Shown: piece after piece, positions 24,541 to 36,226 of the stretch
Numbering within the stretch: the first letter of the stretch is position 1
How the letters are laid out: each line of letters opens with the position of its first letter
Assembly: GCA_029718625.1 (NCBI GenBank)
Contig: CM056389.1
Coordinates: 19,015,521 to 19,079,520 of the forward strand
From: Synaphobranchus kaupii
Lineage: Eukaryota; Chordata; Actinopteri; Anguilliformes; Synaphobranchidae
Length of the DNA: 64,000 nt
Direction: 5' to 3'
Position numbers and translations under genes: made by a program
The notes under the pieces: generated by a model
Databases searched by the model: none
Told to the model about the DNA's origin: nothing
The model's input: the letters and a program-made list of their open reading frames with translations, nothing else

Positions 24541-24990
24541 ATAACAAACTTGGTTCGGGCAGGGCTCGGATTTCCCAGGGGAGAGGTTGCTACGCTATAT
24601 TTTTATATATTTATATATTATACAGTAATATATTGTACAATATTTATGCTCCTTCTTGTATACTATTCCTACCCTGGTTGTTATTACAACATTCATGCAT
24701 GCTTTTAATGACAAAATGACTTAATGTGTGATGCAGCATATAAACACACATTGATTTGTATTGATTACGCATTGCTTAGCAACCACCACCGTTAGCTGTA
24801 AGCAGAGTACTATTTTCTGCTTGCAGTGTGGCTTGTATAAGCTACATTGGGTCTTGTCTAATCAATGGCTTCTTTGGAGCTGCAGCAGGGAAGCAACTCT
24901 GCCTGTTAGTTTATATTGAGGCACGTTGTTACATGTGACATCTTGCCCCAACGACATAGAGACGAGTTGCCTCTAACTTGTAAGGGGGAG
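24541..24990. other. AT-rich flank, possible decayed LTR
   Basis: No gene seen. It lies between the primer-site-like motif and a solo LTR. There is a TATA-rich patch at 24595-24650. It could be the long terminal repeat belonging to the primer site, but no TG...CA ends or duplicated copy were found. Confidence 0.3.
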
Positions 24991-25684
24991 TGTAAGGTTC
25001 AGAGAACCAAACACGACCGATAAGGATTTCTAAAAGCGTATCTAGAGAGATAGGCCACAAAACACGGAAGTAGCCGCACCAGGACTGAGATAACACAGGA
25101 TCGGGAGCAAAGCTTCCCTAGCACAAGGCAAAACAAAGCAACCTCCAAAAACTGAGGCGATCTCGATAAACAGTGAGAATAACTAACAAAAAAACCTCAA
25201 GCACTAAATCATTAGGCGTAACAAGAGGTGGTGAAACAAAACAAAACTCGATAAAACGAGTGAAGGAAAAGAATAGAAAAGACCTGTTAGCCAAAACTCT
25301 TGTGGCAAAAGAGCTTAACACAACTGGCAACAGGTGAAAAGAATAAAGGATAAAGAAAGATTGGAAAGGAAAGAGAAAACCAATCTAATCCTAAATCTTA
25401 TAACCGGACTTGCTGCGTTTCCTATTCGTAAGAACCAGAAATGCAGCGACCAAAATTCCTATACCTTACCGACTTTGTTTGTCAACATAGCAAACACAAT
25501 ATTGAAGTGCAGAAATCCTGAGGTATTTATAGCTGGCAGGAAACGCAAAACAGGTGAAGGGAATAATTGTAGGGCAAGATACGAATACCGGAACGGAGGT
25601 GGAAAAAATCCGATAGAGCGTCCTGACGACGCCAAAAAGGAAACCAAAAACGTAGAAAAGCAAAGGCTGCAAATAGCCATGACA
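24991..25684 (-). mobile_element. Solo LTR, chromovirus family, minus strand
   Basis: About 694 bp starting TGTAAGGTTCAGAGAACC and ending in CATGACA, so it has TG...CA ends. It is homologous to 29745-30306 and, in opposite orientation, to the LTR at 63766-64000. Shared landmarks on the minus strand are a CCTGTTTT/TTTCCTGCC block, a TATA box (GCTATAAATAC, at about 25524-25534), CAATATTGTGTTTGC and GTCGGTAAGGTATAGG. No internal element region flanks it, so it is a solo LTR left by recombination. I could not match target duplications. The open frames inside it are not genes. Confidence 0.75.
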
Positions 25685-26539
25685 GAACTGACCTGGGTGC
25701 TAAACTAGCTATACAGCTATCTTACGTAAGTGCAGGGCTGCAACTAAGATATCAAAAGACACCTTACTGTCCCCTCTGTGCTGTGTAAATTAATATAATT
25801 GAACATTCATACTTATCACAGTTTTCTAACATAAAATGTACATTCTCATTTTTTATGTTTAAGGGTGAAAAATAAGAAAAGTGTTCTCACTTCAGATTAG
25901 TGTGATCTTTACCACATGTTAAAAGGAAGTTGACCTCAGGACAAGAGGTCACATATATTACTGTCACATTTTTGAGGTAGCGCCCTCTGGTGTTACGGTG
26001 CGAGTAGGCTTAGTACTAGTAAGCATGATCATTTCAGTCCTGACAAACATCTGTAACTCACAACAGAAACTAAGAGACATCCAGTGAAACAGTTTGTAAT
26101 AAACCGCCAGCTCATTCAGTGTAACAGTAGCCTATACCCTACACTTAAAAAAAACCATAAAAATGGCAACAATGCTGCCAGTCTTTTCCCCGTTTTCTTA
26201 CAGTATAACCATTCCAAACACGCAAAATCTCTCATTTAAATATGCCAGTTTGCAGCTGGAGTAATTTGCATAATGACTCTTAGTTGATCACCCGCAAATC
26301 GTGAAATGTTAACTCGTTAATGTTAATACTTTGGCTGCTCCCGCAAAATAACACCGCTTATTTGGGATCTTTGTAAATCGACCCTTAATTTTCTATAAAG
26401 AACATTAACTACGTGTACTCAGAAACATTACATGTGTAAATAAAGTATATAGTAGCAATAAAAAAGGAAGAATTGAACTGAAATTTTTTACAGAAATAGC
26501 CTATTCACAACTAATCGAGATGTGGAAATTTGTCAGGAG
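25685..26539. other. No supported gene
   Basis: AT-rich sequence with no recognisable frame, repeat or RNA gene. Confidence 0.4.
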
Positions 26540-27040
26540 CAGAGACTTCAGCTGCCAGTCTGTCCCTCACACGATGGCCGCAACGTCATCCTCCTCTTCC
26601 GCACATGCTGCCATCACCTTCGGCGTGAAGGAAGGATGCACGTCTAGAGCTGAAAGGAAGACGCATCTCCATCTCGTCTTCATGATGCCAAACGTAGGCT
26701 CAATGACGGGCCGAGCTTTGCCACGGCATCTATTAAACCAGCTCTCCACTTCCAATCACAGGGTCCCGGTACGACGTGACAAGGCAGATGGGTTCCTGTA
26801 GGCAGGGGTATCCACCGTCTCCCCCTGGGGGCGGGTACAAGCCCCTGATGTAAACAGGGCTGTTCTTCAGGATGTGGGAGTCGTGGACAGATCCTGGAGA
26901 CCCCAAGATCACATTCAGAGATTTTCCTGTACGGTCACAGACGGCTTGTATCTTCACCGATGGAAAGAGCTTCCTGTTCAGAAAGAACTGGCACTCAGGC
27001 TCCCCAGGAGGCTTGACCCTGACATGGCATCCATCATGGT
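26540..27040 (-). pseudogene. HARBI1-like nuclease fragment (PIF/Harbinger)
   Basis: The C-terminal DDE nuclease part of a PIF/Harbinger transposase or its domesticated relative HARBI1, a family that cuts and joins DNA. Reading down the minus strand one sees the DGCHVRVKPPGEPE block with the first acidic residue, GSPGSVHDSHIL with the second, and after a single frame break near 26745 VIEPTFGIMKTRW with the third acidic residue (the usual ER pair is EP here). The N-terminal half is missing: the fragment starts abruptly at 27040, against a Tc1-like element. A truncated, frameshifted copy, not a working gene. Confidence 0.85.
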
Positions 27041-27055
27041 AAACAGGTGATTCTA

Positions 27056-27598
27056 CACTGCCTGGCCAAATGAAAAGTCGCAGTTGCACCACTCATGCAT
27101 AGTGCCCACTGTACAAGCCTCTGGAGGCAGTGTTATGATCTGGGGTTGCTTCAATTGGTCAGGTCTAGGCTCAGCAACGTTATGCAGCAATAAAATGAAG
27201 TCAGCTGAGTACCTGAATGTACTGAATGACCAGGTTTATCCCATCAATGGGCATATTCCAGGACGACAATGCCAAGATTCATCGGGCTCAAATTGTGAAA
27301 GAGTGGTTCAGGGAGCATGAGGAATCATTTTCACACATGAATTGGCCACCAGAGTCCTGACCTTAACCCCATTGAAAGTCTTTGGGATGTGCTGGAGAAG
27401 ACTTCACAGAGTGGTTCGACTCTCCCGTCGTCAATACAAGATCTCTGCCAAAAATGAATGCAAGTCTGGACGGAAATAAATGTTGTGACGTTGCATAAGG
27501 TTGTCGAAACAATGCCACGACGAATGCGCGCCATAATCAAAGCTAAAGGCGGTCCAACAAAATATTACAGTGTGCGACTTTTTTTTTGGCCGGGCCAT
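27056..27598 (+). mobile_element. Tc1-like element with transposase fragment
   Basis: The left end CACTGCCTGGCCAAA and the right end near 27580-27598 (TTTTTTTGGCCGGGC) are inverted repeats preceded by TA. Inside is the C-terminal part of a Tc1/mariner DDE transposase in broken frames: GGSVMIWGCF (about 27120-27150), then a degenerate block equal to the [13 protein letters not shown] region near 27335-27375, followed by a WDVLE-like segment. The N-terminal DNA-binding half is absent. A second copy of the same family lies at 37900-39261. Both are deletion derivatives that could only have moved in trans. Confidence 0.8.
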
Positions 27599-27935
27599 AT
27601 ATCTTATCAGTAGGTTTATGCCTTTTGCATTTTCAGTGTTACACTGCAGCCGGTTGTAAAAGATTGTTACAGTAATGTATATCTACTGAAATATATATAA
27701 ATAAACACACACAAATGCAATACAGTAACAAAAACATTTTTATTTTTTTCCAAAATGCAGTATTTTGGAACACCTGTGTTTTGTATGTAACACTTTGCAT
27801 ACCCAACAGTAGAAAACCAGGAAAAACATTCTGTAAGATAAAGGGTTTTCTGTAAAAAAATTTAAAAATGAAAGTGGCTAATTTTTTTCAAACCTCTAAA
27901 CACAAAAACAAAAGCAAAATGTAACAAAAAGGAAA

Positions 27936-29504
27936 TTAGGCTGCATCCTGCCTCCTATTTTGCTCTGGCCACAGAAACTCATCTACATCACAAGCGATGT
28001 TCTCCCTGGCTAAACAGCGGGGAAAGAATCTTCTGGCGTGACGGATCCAGCCGCCGAAAGCCCCCACAACTTCACCACATGCATCCTCCATTGCCTGGAG
28101 AAGAGGCATGCGTGCGAGGGGATGGCGGTCATACACCTTCCATCGCCATGCCGAAAAAAGCTCCTCAATTGGGTGTGTTCGATGAACCAGTTGCGGACCA
28201 GAGCAGCCCGGTGGAAACTCACGTTGTCCCAGATGACAACATACCTGGGCTGCTCTGGTCCACCCCTCTGCTCGGCTGGAATGAGGATGCCATGTAGTGT
28301 GTCCAGGAATGTGATGAGACGGGCGGTGTTGTAGGGACCAAGGTTGGCATGGTGATGGAGGACGCCTTGCTGGCTAACGGCTGCGTACATGGTGATATTC
28401 CCTCCACGCTGTCCAGGGACATTCACAATGGCACGGTGGCCAATCATGTTCCGTCCCCGTCCCCTTCTTTTGGCTAGGTTAAAGCCAGCCTCATCAATAA
28501 AAATACAAACGTGCTGAATTGCAGCAGCATCCAGCTCCAAGACTCTCTGAAACAGATAACAAGACAATATGAGAAATATACCTAGAGCAGTCAATATGGT
28601 GAAGCACAATACACTGGATTACAGTACTGTGTCTAATACAGTGCTGATATGACACAGTATATACTGTAAGTGTCTATACAGTGCTGATATGACACAGTAT
28701 ATACTGTAATGTGTCTATACAGTGCTGATATGACACAGTATATACTGTAATGCGTCTATACAGTGCTGATATGATAGTAAATTCACAGTATAGTACTCAC
28801 TTGCACATATTCATAGCGCTGTTCTTTAACCCTCTCTGAGTTTCGCTCAAATGGCACCCTGTAGACCGGTTTCATCCGGATTTGGTTACGCTGTAGTACA
28901 CGGTCCAATGAAGCCCACCTGGTGAATGCTATTGAATATTGTGTTGTCTGCAATTATGTGGTTCTGGATTTCTCATAGTCTAATGGTATTGTTTGCCACC
29001 ACCATTTTCACAATAGCGGTCTCCTGTTCTGGTGTGAACAGCCGGTGTCTTCCACCATGGCTTGGTCATCTCTCAATTCTGCAGAAGATCCAAAAATATT
29101 ATATGATTGGTTACAGTAAGATAAAATAAAAAAATTTTTTCAATATGAAACGACATTACTGTAACATTGGCCAACAATCACTGAGTAACATAGGCCTACT
29201 GATATGTCGGACTGCAGTGTACTACAGTATACATACATAAAGAGCAGTAGCATAGTGTAGACAGTAGATAACTTACCAGTTCTCATTTCTGAATGTACGG
29301 ATGATAGATGCAACTGTGTAGCGGCTCAGGTTGGGCTGAACTCTGCCCAGCCTCCATCATACTCAATCCATGGTTGAGCACATGGTCAACCAATGTGGCC
29401 CTGATCTCATCTGAGACAACTGTCCTTCCTCGTCCTTCTCGTCCTCTTCCTCCTCTTACTCTCACTTCTTGACCTCTAGCTCTTGCTTCACCATTGACGT
29501 CCAT
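27936..29504 (-). pseudogene. IS630-like DDE transposase with two introns, broken
   Basis: A transposase-like gene on the minus strand, of a kind common in fish genomes and related to the IS630/Tc1/mariner DDE superfamily. Three exons can be read: 29504-29277 (an RG-rich start, then a VVSDEIRATLVDHV helix-turn-helix type start; donor GTAAGT), 29078-28801 (acceptor TTCTGCAG, donor GTGAGT) and 28546-27940 (acceptor TGTTTCAG). Exon 3 has IFIDEAGFN (first Asp) and VVIWDNVSFH (second Asp). After WFIEHT the proline-rich loop that should precede the third acidic residue appears deleted, and the frame shifts before the last block RHARRFFPRCLARENIACDV. Exon 1 is also frame-broken near 29340. It is therefore inactive. 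The intron at 28547-28800 holds a 41-bp tandem repeat. Confidence 0.8.
28639..28775. repeat. 41-bp tandem repeat in transposase intron
   Basis: About three and a half copies of a 41-bp unit built from CAGTGCTGATATGACACAGT followed by ATATACTGTAATGTGTCTATA. The unit contains the near-palindrome ACAGTATATACTGT. It lies wholly inside the second intron of the minus-strand transposase. Confidence 0.9.
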
Positions 29505-29744
29505 TTCCCACCAAAACAGGAGAGCTCACCTGTGGCCTCTTTATAGTGCTAAAGCTCTGATTTCTAAGTGAACAATTAAGCAACTAGTGTTTACACCTGT
29601 GAGGAGTGGGTGTTGCCAATTGGTAAATAAAGCTTGGCATTTTGATTGCCGTTGCTTTCCAAAGGAACACAAGAGATTTTAATTTTGAATGTTGTGCCTA
29701 ATGTAGAAAACTGTGTGTAGTGTTTTGCAAAATGTGATGGGGCG

Positions 29745-30306
29745 AGGTAAGGTTCAGAGAACCAAACACAACAGATAGGGAATTTTAAAGCGTACGTAGA
29801 GAGATACGCCACAAAGCGGCTAAACCGCAAAGGGAAAAGGAGAACTAAGGAATGGGAGTCAAAACAAATCTACCTCAAAAGGAGGCGAACTCGATGAAGC
29901 GAGTAAAATGAACAAAAGGTACCTCATGCTCTAAGACAAAGAGCGTAGTAGAGAGGTAGAGAAAAAATGAAAGAATAACCCCTAGTTACATGGGTGTAAA
30001 CTTAAACAGAAATACAGTTTGTTACCTAAGCTCTGTAGCCAAAGAGCTCAAAACAAAAAAAGGCAACAGAACGAGAGAAAGAAGAACAAAGAAAAGAGAT
30101 AGAGCCTTGCTGCGTTTCTTATTTGTACAACCAGAAAGGCAGTGACCGTATTCCTATACCTTACCGACTTCGACGTCAATTAGCAACGACAATATCGAAG
30201 TGCAGGAAAGCGGAAATCCTACGCTATTTATAACCAACAGGAAACCGAACACAGGTGTGGAAAATAATGACTGGGCGAGATCCAAACACTGGAACGGAAG
30301 CGGAAT
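29745..30306 (-). mobile_element. Second solo LTR of the chromovirus family, truncated
   Basis: Starts GTAAGGTTCAGAGAACCAAA like 24991 and follows that LTR closely, including the shared CCTATACCTTACCGACTT and CTATTTATAACC (TATA box on the minus strand, about 30222-30232) landmarks. Similarity stops near 30306, short of the expected U3 start, so the promoter-distal end is lost. No internal retroelement sequence adjoins it. Confidence 0.75.
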
Positions 30307-31102
30307 TCCAGATTATTTTTCTTTGAGTGCAAAAAAAGCAGCAGGGATATAAAATTAATTATAAAATCTATTAATTTTTCAATGTCTGAAGAATACAATT
30401 CAAGTCAATGAAATCTGATCTATACAGCGCTTTTTTTTCAGAGAAACGGTTGTAAAATTGGGCAGAAACTTGGCCTGAAGAGCTTAATGTCACATTAAGG
30501 TGATAATAAACTGAGTCAAAGGAACATTCTCCATCACTTTTTAGGAATTTAGGACAGGGATAATTGTCCCCAGTTCTAAACTTTGATAAACTGAAACTTG
30601 AGCAAATACACATGCTGCTGATTGGGCTATGGCTGGTGTAAAAGAGGTTCACAAAAAAGTTTCTCAGTGGGATTTTAAAAGTATTTTTACCACTGCCATG
30701 TTGAATTCTCTTCTCTGATTGGCTGGAGGGTGTGCATTCATTTCCTATAAAAGCACACCTATAAAGTAGTTCCAACTTCTTCTACTGGGACTTTTGCCAT
30801 TTATTGAGGCCGTGACAGAAACTTTTGGTTTCACTGACCATAATCAAATAGTTTCACTTAGAACATTGAATTGAACATGTAACATTACAATAGTTTTCTG
30901 GGTTAGTGCTATTGGCTTGTGCAAGCTACATCATACGGCCTCATATAATTGTGATCAATATAGGATAACAACACACTAGCCCTTACTTCTTGTAAGTTTG
31001 ATCACTACTAAACAGTCAACAACCTATGTTTTCTGTGTGAAATGTATTGTCTGCTCTAACGCTCCATTTTTCCCTCCCTACTATAATAACTACAGCCAGA
31101 CA
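30307..31102. other. No supported gene
   Basis: One 134-residue open frame on the minus strand (30371-30775) matches no family I recognise and has no clear splice signals or start context. I regard it as chance. Confidence 0.35.
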
Positions 31103-31104
31103 TA

Positions 31105-33605
31105 CAGTGGGCTCCAGAATTACTGCCACCCCTGACTGAAAATGGCATAAAAATGCTATTAAAAATAATAATAATAACAATAATGAAAAACCAACATGTG
31201 AGAAATACTGCACTTTATTACATTACATTCATTTAGCAGACGCTTTTATCCAAAGCGACGTACAGTAAGTGCATACAGAGACATCATCAAGATCACTACA
31301 GAACAGACAAGACAAAGCACATCCTTCCCATAATGTAGCAGCTATCCCTAGTAATGAACGTTGACTGTAGTTCACAGTAAGCTGTGGGTAAATCAGCAAT
31401 ACTACACTTCTATTCTAAATACTATTATAAACTATAATAAACAGACAGGAAAACACGGGGAACTAGTAAACACAGGGAACTGATATTCCTAGGTCAGGAT
31501 ATCAGTCAAGGTGGAGTCTGAAGAGGTGTGTCTTCAGGCCTCGACGGAATGCAGGCAGAGTTGGAGTAGAACGTAGGGGAATGGGAAGTTCATTCCACCA
31601 CTGAGGAGCTATGGTGGAAAAACTCCGCAGTCGGGACGAGTGAGAGCCTTTGACACGGAGTGGGGGAAGTGCCAGTCGCCCTGCTGTAGAAGAGCGAAGT
31701 GGTCGAGCAGGAACATAGTTCTGGATTAAGTCCTGCAGGTAGGCGGGGCCTGTCCTATTGGCTGCAGTGTAGGCCAGGGTCAGAACTTTGAACCTGATCC
31801 TGGCTGCAACAGTGACCTCAGCAGGGGGGTTAAATGGGAAAATTTCGGGAGGTTGAACACAAGCCGGGCAGCTGCATTCTGGATCAGTTGAAGAGGCAGA
31901 ATGGTGCAGGCTGGTAGGCTTGCGAGCAGGGAGTTGCAGTAGTCCAGGCGTGAGGTGACCATGGTCTGGACAAGAAGCTGGGTGGAGTAGGTGGTCAGGT
32001 ATGGTCGAATCCTCCTGATGTTGTACAGGAGGAACCTGCAGGACCGAACCGTCGCCCTGATGTGCTCTTTGAAGTCCAGCCGGTCGTCCAGGACCACCCC
32101 CAGGTTCCTTGCAGAGCGGGAGGCAGCCACCACGGTCCCGTCAACGGTGATGGAGAGGTCATGTAGTGGGGAGGTCTTGTATGGCATGAAGAGGAGCTCT
32201 GTCTTGTCAAGGTTGAGCTTCAGGTGATGGGTAGCCATCCACTCAGAGATGTCAGTCAGACAAGCAGATATCCTCTCCTTAACCTGTGGGGTAGAGGGAG
32301 GGAAAGAGAGGAAGAGTTGAGTATCATCAGCATAGCTATGGTATGAGAAGCCATGTGAATGAATTACTGAGCCAAGAGACTTAGTATACATAGAGAACAG
32401 CAGAGGACCCAGTACAGATCCCTGCGGGACTCCTGTAGACAGGGGATGGGGAGCAGAGACGGAACCCTTCCAGGAGACTTGGTAGGATCTATCAGTGAGA
32501 TACGATACAAACCAAGAGAGGGCAGTTCCAGAAATGCCCATCTCAGCAAGTGTGGAGATCAGGAGTTTGTGGTTGACTGTGTCGAATGCCGCAGACAGGT
32601 CAAGGAGAATCAGAACAGAGGAGAGAGAGGAGGCTCTAGCAGTGGCGAGTGCCTCCGTCACAGCCAGGAGAGCAGTTTCAGTGGAATGGCCGGTTCTGAA
32701 GCCGGACTGATGCGGGTCAAGCAGGTTGTTCTGGTGGAGAAAAACAGACAGTTGGTTAAGGACAGCACGTTCAATTGTTTTGGACAGGAAGGGCAAGAGA
32801 GATACAGGACGGTAGTTCCTGACATCAGTGGAATCCAAGCTAGGTTTTTTAAGGAGTGGGGTTACACGGGCAATGTTTATTAATGTTTCAATGGAACCAA
32901 CCAAAATCAATTATGAATTTAATTCAAAATAAATTTCCTACAAATCAAAGTTTCACAATTAATGGCACCCCTAATGATTATTGTAATTAAAATATAGCAA
33001 ATTTAAAACAGGCATGAAATTCCACTTATTTAAGTTTCGCAAGTCTTAAGGAACTATTGTGTCATTACATCACTTCCTGTTTCACTAGGATATACAAATG
33101 AGGTAATTGCATGCACGTGATATCCCTTTGTCACAGAGCACCATGAAGAAAACAAAAGAACTGGCAGTTCAGAAGTGACAAATGGTCATAGACCTTAAAT
33201 AAATCTGGTAATGGCTACAAGAAGATCCGCAAAAGACTGAAAATACCACGGAGCATTGTCAGGGAAATTATTCAAAAATTCAAAAAATATGGAAGAGTTG
33301 TAAACCTGATAGAGAACGCAAGAGCATTTTCCCCCCCATGATAGGCAGGAGGATGGTGAGAGAAGCAAGAAAATACCCACAAATCACTGAGAGAGAATAT
33401 TTCAGGCCTTGGTGGCATCTTGGGGTCACCAGGTTTCAAACAGCACCATCAGACGGCACCGCCACAACCACAGGCTCTTTGGAAGGGTTGCGAGATTAAA
33501 GCATTGTCTGACCCCAAGACACAGAAGCAAGCGCTTGAAGTTTGCCATTCTTCATTTAAATTATGACTGGACGAAGGTGCTGTGGTCAGAAGAGACCAAT
33601 ATTGA
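31105..33605 (+). pseudogene. Tc1-like transposon, split by an L2 LINE and truncated
   Basis: The left end CAGTGGGCTCCAGAATTACT follows a TA at 31103-31104, the usual Tc1 target. The element runs to 31220, is interrupted by the L2 LINE, and resumes at 32876. From about 33140 a degraded transposase can be read: ATGAAGAAAACAAAAGAACT start, helix-turn-helix linker, then a DDE-domain start ending at the VLWSEETN block near 33600, where it is cut off before the catalytic core is complete. Several frame breaks. Not functional. Confidence 0.75.
31221..32875 (-). mobile_element. 5'-truncated L2-type LINE with near-intact RT
   Basis: A minus-strand LINE inserted in the Tc1-like element, flanked by the 7-bp duplication TTTATTA (31214-31220 and 32876-32882). 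It opens within the reverse-transcriptase fingers (RVTPLLKKPSLDSTDVRNYR) and keeps the catalytic YADDTQLFLSF motif and the GVPQGSVLGPLLF motif in one open frame down to about 31800. There one frameshift moves the C-terminal region (a RSSTAGRLALPPLRVKGS-type block) into another frame. The 3' end carries the TTTAGCAGACGCTTTTATCC motif (about 31228-31250). The endonuclease is missing because of 5' truncation, the normal result of incomplete target-primed reverse transcription. Confidence 0.9.
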
Positions 33606-35182
33606 ATATTGTCGCATATTTATTACAGCACCATTGACAGTGATTTAACAATTTAACAATGAGGAAAAAGCAGGCTATAGGATAAACGGGCTGCAAAGCG
33701 ATCAATCAAGGTAAATAAATTGAATCAACCTAATGTTACTCAACTTGACAGATTCCTGTAATCCTGTCCTCCTGTCTTGCTACTTGTCTATAAAGTATCC
33801 TATTAGTAATATTAATTAAACTACTGATAGTAGCCTAGCGACTGTGTTGCCCTACTTACTAAGTTATTGATACGTTTCCAGTTTTGAATATGAACTGGGA
33901 AGAAGGGACAGGTGCTTTAATTGAGCCCGTTATTCTCCTTAAATTCGGGCCTCAGTGTGTTACGGAAAGAGATTAACTGTGTAGGAAACTGAGGACAGCC
34001 TGGATCTGTCGGGAGGCTGCAAGCTGTCACAGGGGAGCTAGCTAGGCTACTGCTACCTGCGATTGCATTTTGTAGTTGATGTGGAAGCTTCACTGGATCT
34101 TCCAGGTCGGTATAATTACATACTTTTGTCATATTTTAGCTTTAGTTTGTTCAGATAATGTTTTGCTGAATTTTTGGGCACCACTAGCCTACTAAAATAC
34201 TTTTTCCTCGTCATTTTGAGAAATAAACCATGTAGGCTACTCGCTCTCCAACTTGATTCAGCCAGGACCAGAGTATTGGCATTTATGGTAGCTTCATTCA
34301 GCTCTACAGTTTTCTTAGGCTTGTTATCTTTTTTTGAGCACCGCTCAGATATTTTATCTTCATTTCAGACTAGCTAACTAGGACTAGCCGGTTACCAAAA
34401 GCAAGCAACAGCCTTTGCTGCTCTATGGTTTGAACGTTATGCCCACCCATTGAAAATTGGACAGCCTCAGAAGGGTAGGTTCTACTTCTGTTAAACCAGA
34501 CGTGATTCAACGGTGTCGTCATAGACAGGTGGTGGGTGGGGGATTCGCCTTGTGCTCAATTGGGGCCCCTGCTGCAGTCGTATCTCGCCTTGTTCAGTCA
34601 AATAAAAAAATATCCTAATTTTTTTTTTTTTTTTTTAAATCAGACTAGGGCAGGGGCCCTCCTGCACCAGGCCCGGCCCCCACACAGATTGTGAGGAAGG
34701 GCCTACTGCATATAGTACTGTGTCATCAGCATAAAGATGGACAGGAGTTACCAGCAACTCTGGGGCTCAGGAACCTTGGGGTTCCCTTCGTGACTGGTTG
34801 GGGTGGTGAGAACAGCTACTCTGATTTAACACACTGCATTCTGACATATACTGTAAGTAGTTAATGCAACGGGATGAAAGAATTTATCCCTACTGAAGCA
34901 AGGGGAGGGAATACTTTTAGAATCCCACTGAGGAATGATTAATCCACAAAGCAATTCATCCTTACTGAAAAACGGCAAGACATAAGAGTAAAGTTTTTAA
35001 ACAGACTATGTCTTGTTATGTTTGATCTTTTGTCATTTGTAACATTGTTCAGGGTTCATGTCCAAATGAATGGGAGAGCACAGTGAAAAATTAAAGCTTG
35101 CTCATACCGTGTGTTTACCCTTATAATATAGTTCTGTCAGTAAGAGAGTGATGAAGTAAAGATTTATTTCCATGTTCTACAG
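33606..35182. other. No supported gene; candidate upstream region of the SecA-like gene
   Basis: No coding frame is recognised. There is a T-rich tract at 34619-34637 next to GGGCAGGGGCCCTCCTGCAC, which looks like a decayed hAT-type end. Because exon 1 below begins at a splice acceptor, the promoter and at least one untranslated exon of the SecA-like gene should lie here or farther left; I cannot place them. Confidence 0.35.
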
Positions 35183-35190
35183 CTTGAACC

Positions 35191-35292
35191 ATGGGAGCTG
35201 GGAACTCCACAGTGAAGAATGAAACCCCATACACTTGGGCCTACACAAATGAGTTCATTCCCAGTCATATTTTGCTAGAGCGTCGTGTTACA
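35191..35292 (+). CDS. SecA-like gene, coding exon 1 (MGAGNS start)
   Basis: Thirty-four codons. The start ATG has a good context (GAACCATGG) and lies eight bases after a splice acceptor (TGTTCTACAG), so an untranslated exon is upstream. The peptide begins MGAGNS: glycine at 2 and serine at 6 fit the N-myristoyltransferase rule, so the protein may be lipid-anchored to membranes. This is inferred from the motif only. The exon ends at GTAAGT in phase 0. No signal peptide or transit peptide is evident, unlike plastid SecA, so secretion or organelle import is not suggested. Confidence 0.75.
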
Positions 35293-35387
35293 GTAAGTTT
35301 CCATGTGATTCACTTACTCAAGTGCAAAAATACAAAAAATATATTAAAATACAGAAATACACTACATTACTATTTCTTTCCCCTCAG

Positions 35388-35613
35388 AACCGCGGCACTC
35401 TGGCCGCCTGGCAATCTGCAACATATACAGAGAGCCGACTCAATTTATCATACAGCCTGGATCTGAAATATGGAGATCAGAGAGAAGTTTCTCTTTCATA
35501 TCGATATGGCATCAGCGCAGACACCACATTCACCATAAAAGAAAGCTGGGATCGATCTCTTATTGAGCTGCATTGTAACACATACAGCACAGTTAAGACT
35601 TGCCCCAACTATG
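35388..35613 (+). CDS. SecA-like gene, coding exon 2 (beta-rich domain)
   Basis: The acceptor TTTCCCCTCAG at 35387 and donor GTAAGA after 35613 bound 226 bases, leaving one base over (phase 1). The peptide (residues 35-109) alternates polar and hydrophobic residues (for example SRLNLSYSLDLKYG and REVSLSYRYGISAD), a pattern expected of beta strands. With the end of exon 1 it would form a compact domain before the coiled coil. I do not recognise the family. It has two cysteines near its C-terminus. Confidence 0.75.
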
Positions 35614-36226
35614 GTAAGATACTGTCTTTTTAAAAATATTTTTTAAAGATACTGTCAATTTACTGTAATCAGTGCAAAAACTGCATATCCAAAGGAAAGG
35701 ACAACTAACATCTTACATACAGGAAGCATCCGCGGTAGACAAGGAATTTCAGAGTGAAGTAGGGAGTTATGGATATAGAGTAGGGGGTCACTGGATATAG
35801 AATAGGAGTCACTCCACATCAGGTGTGTCCGCAAAAAATATGAGGTGCCTAAGGCGCGCCATGCTGAAAAAGAGCGGGAAAACACATCAAACCCATTGAA
35901 GATAATTGCAAAAGTCGCCTCAAGCAATGAAAGGCCAATAATGGGCGATATCCATTGAGGTTTCTATCAGGCTTTTGTTATTCAATGACGTGTTAATTAT
36001 TCTCCACTGAATGAAACAGGTGTGCAGGGGAGAGGGAAGGGGATGAGGTCAAAGGTCAAGGGAGTTTTTCTTTTAACTAAAGTACACATATTTAGGAAAA
36101 GTCATGAAGTGGGGTTATACATCTTTTGGGTGCATAGTTATTGGAATATTGGACTCCATATGGGTCAGATGACCCGCCCTGGTCCATATTTTTGTACTTT
36201 TAAACTGCCATTCCCTTTCTCAAAAG

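Noticed and set aside
30371..30775. 134-residue minus-strand frame as a hypothetical gene
   Set aside because: No domain, no splice support, and AT-rich composition like its surroundings.
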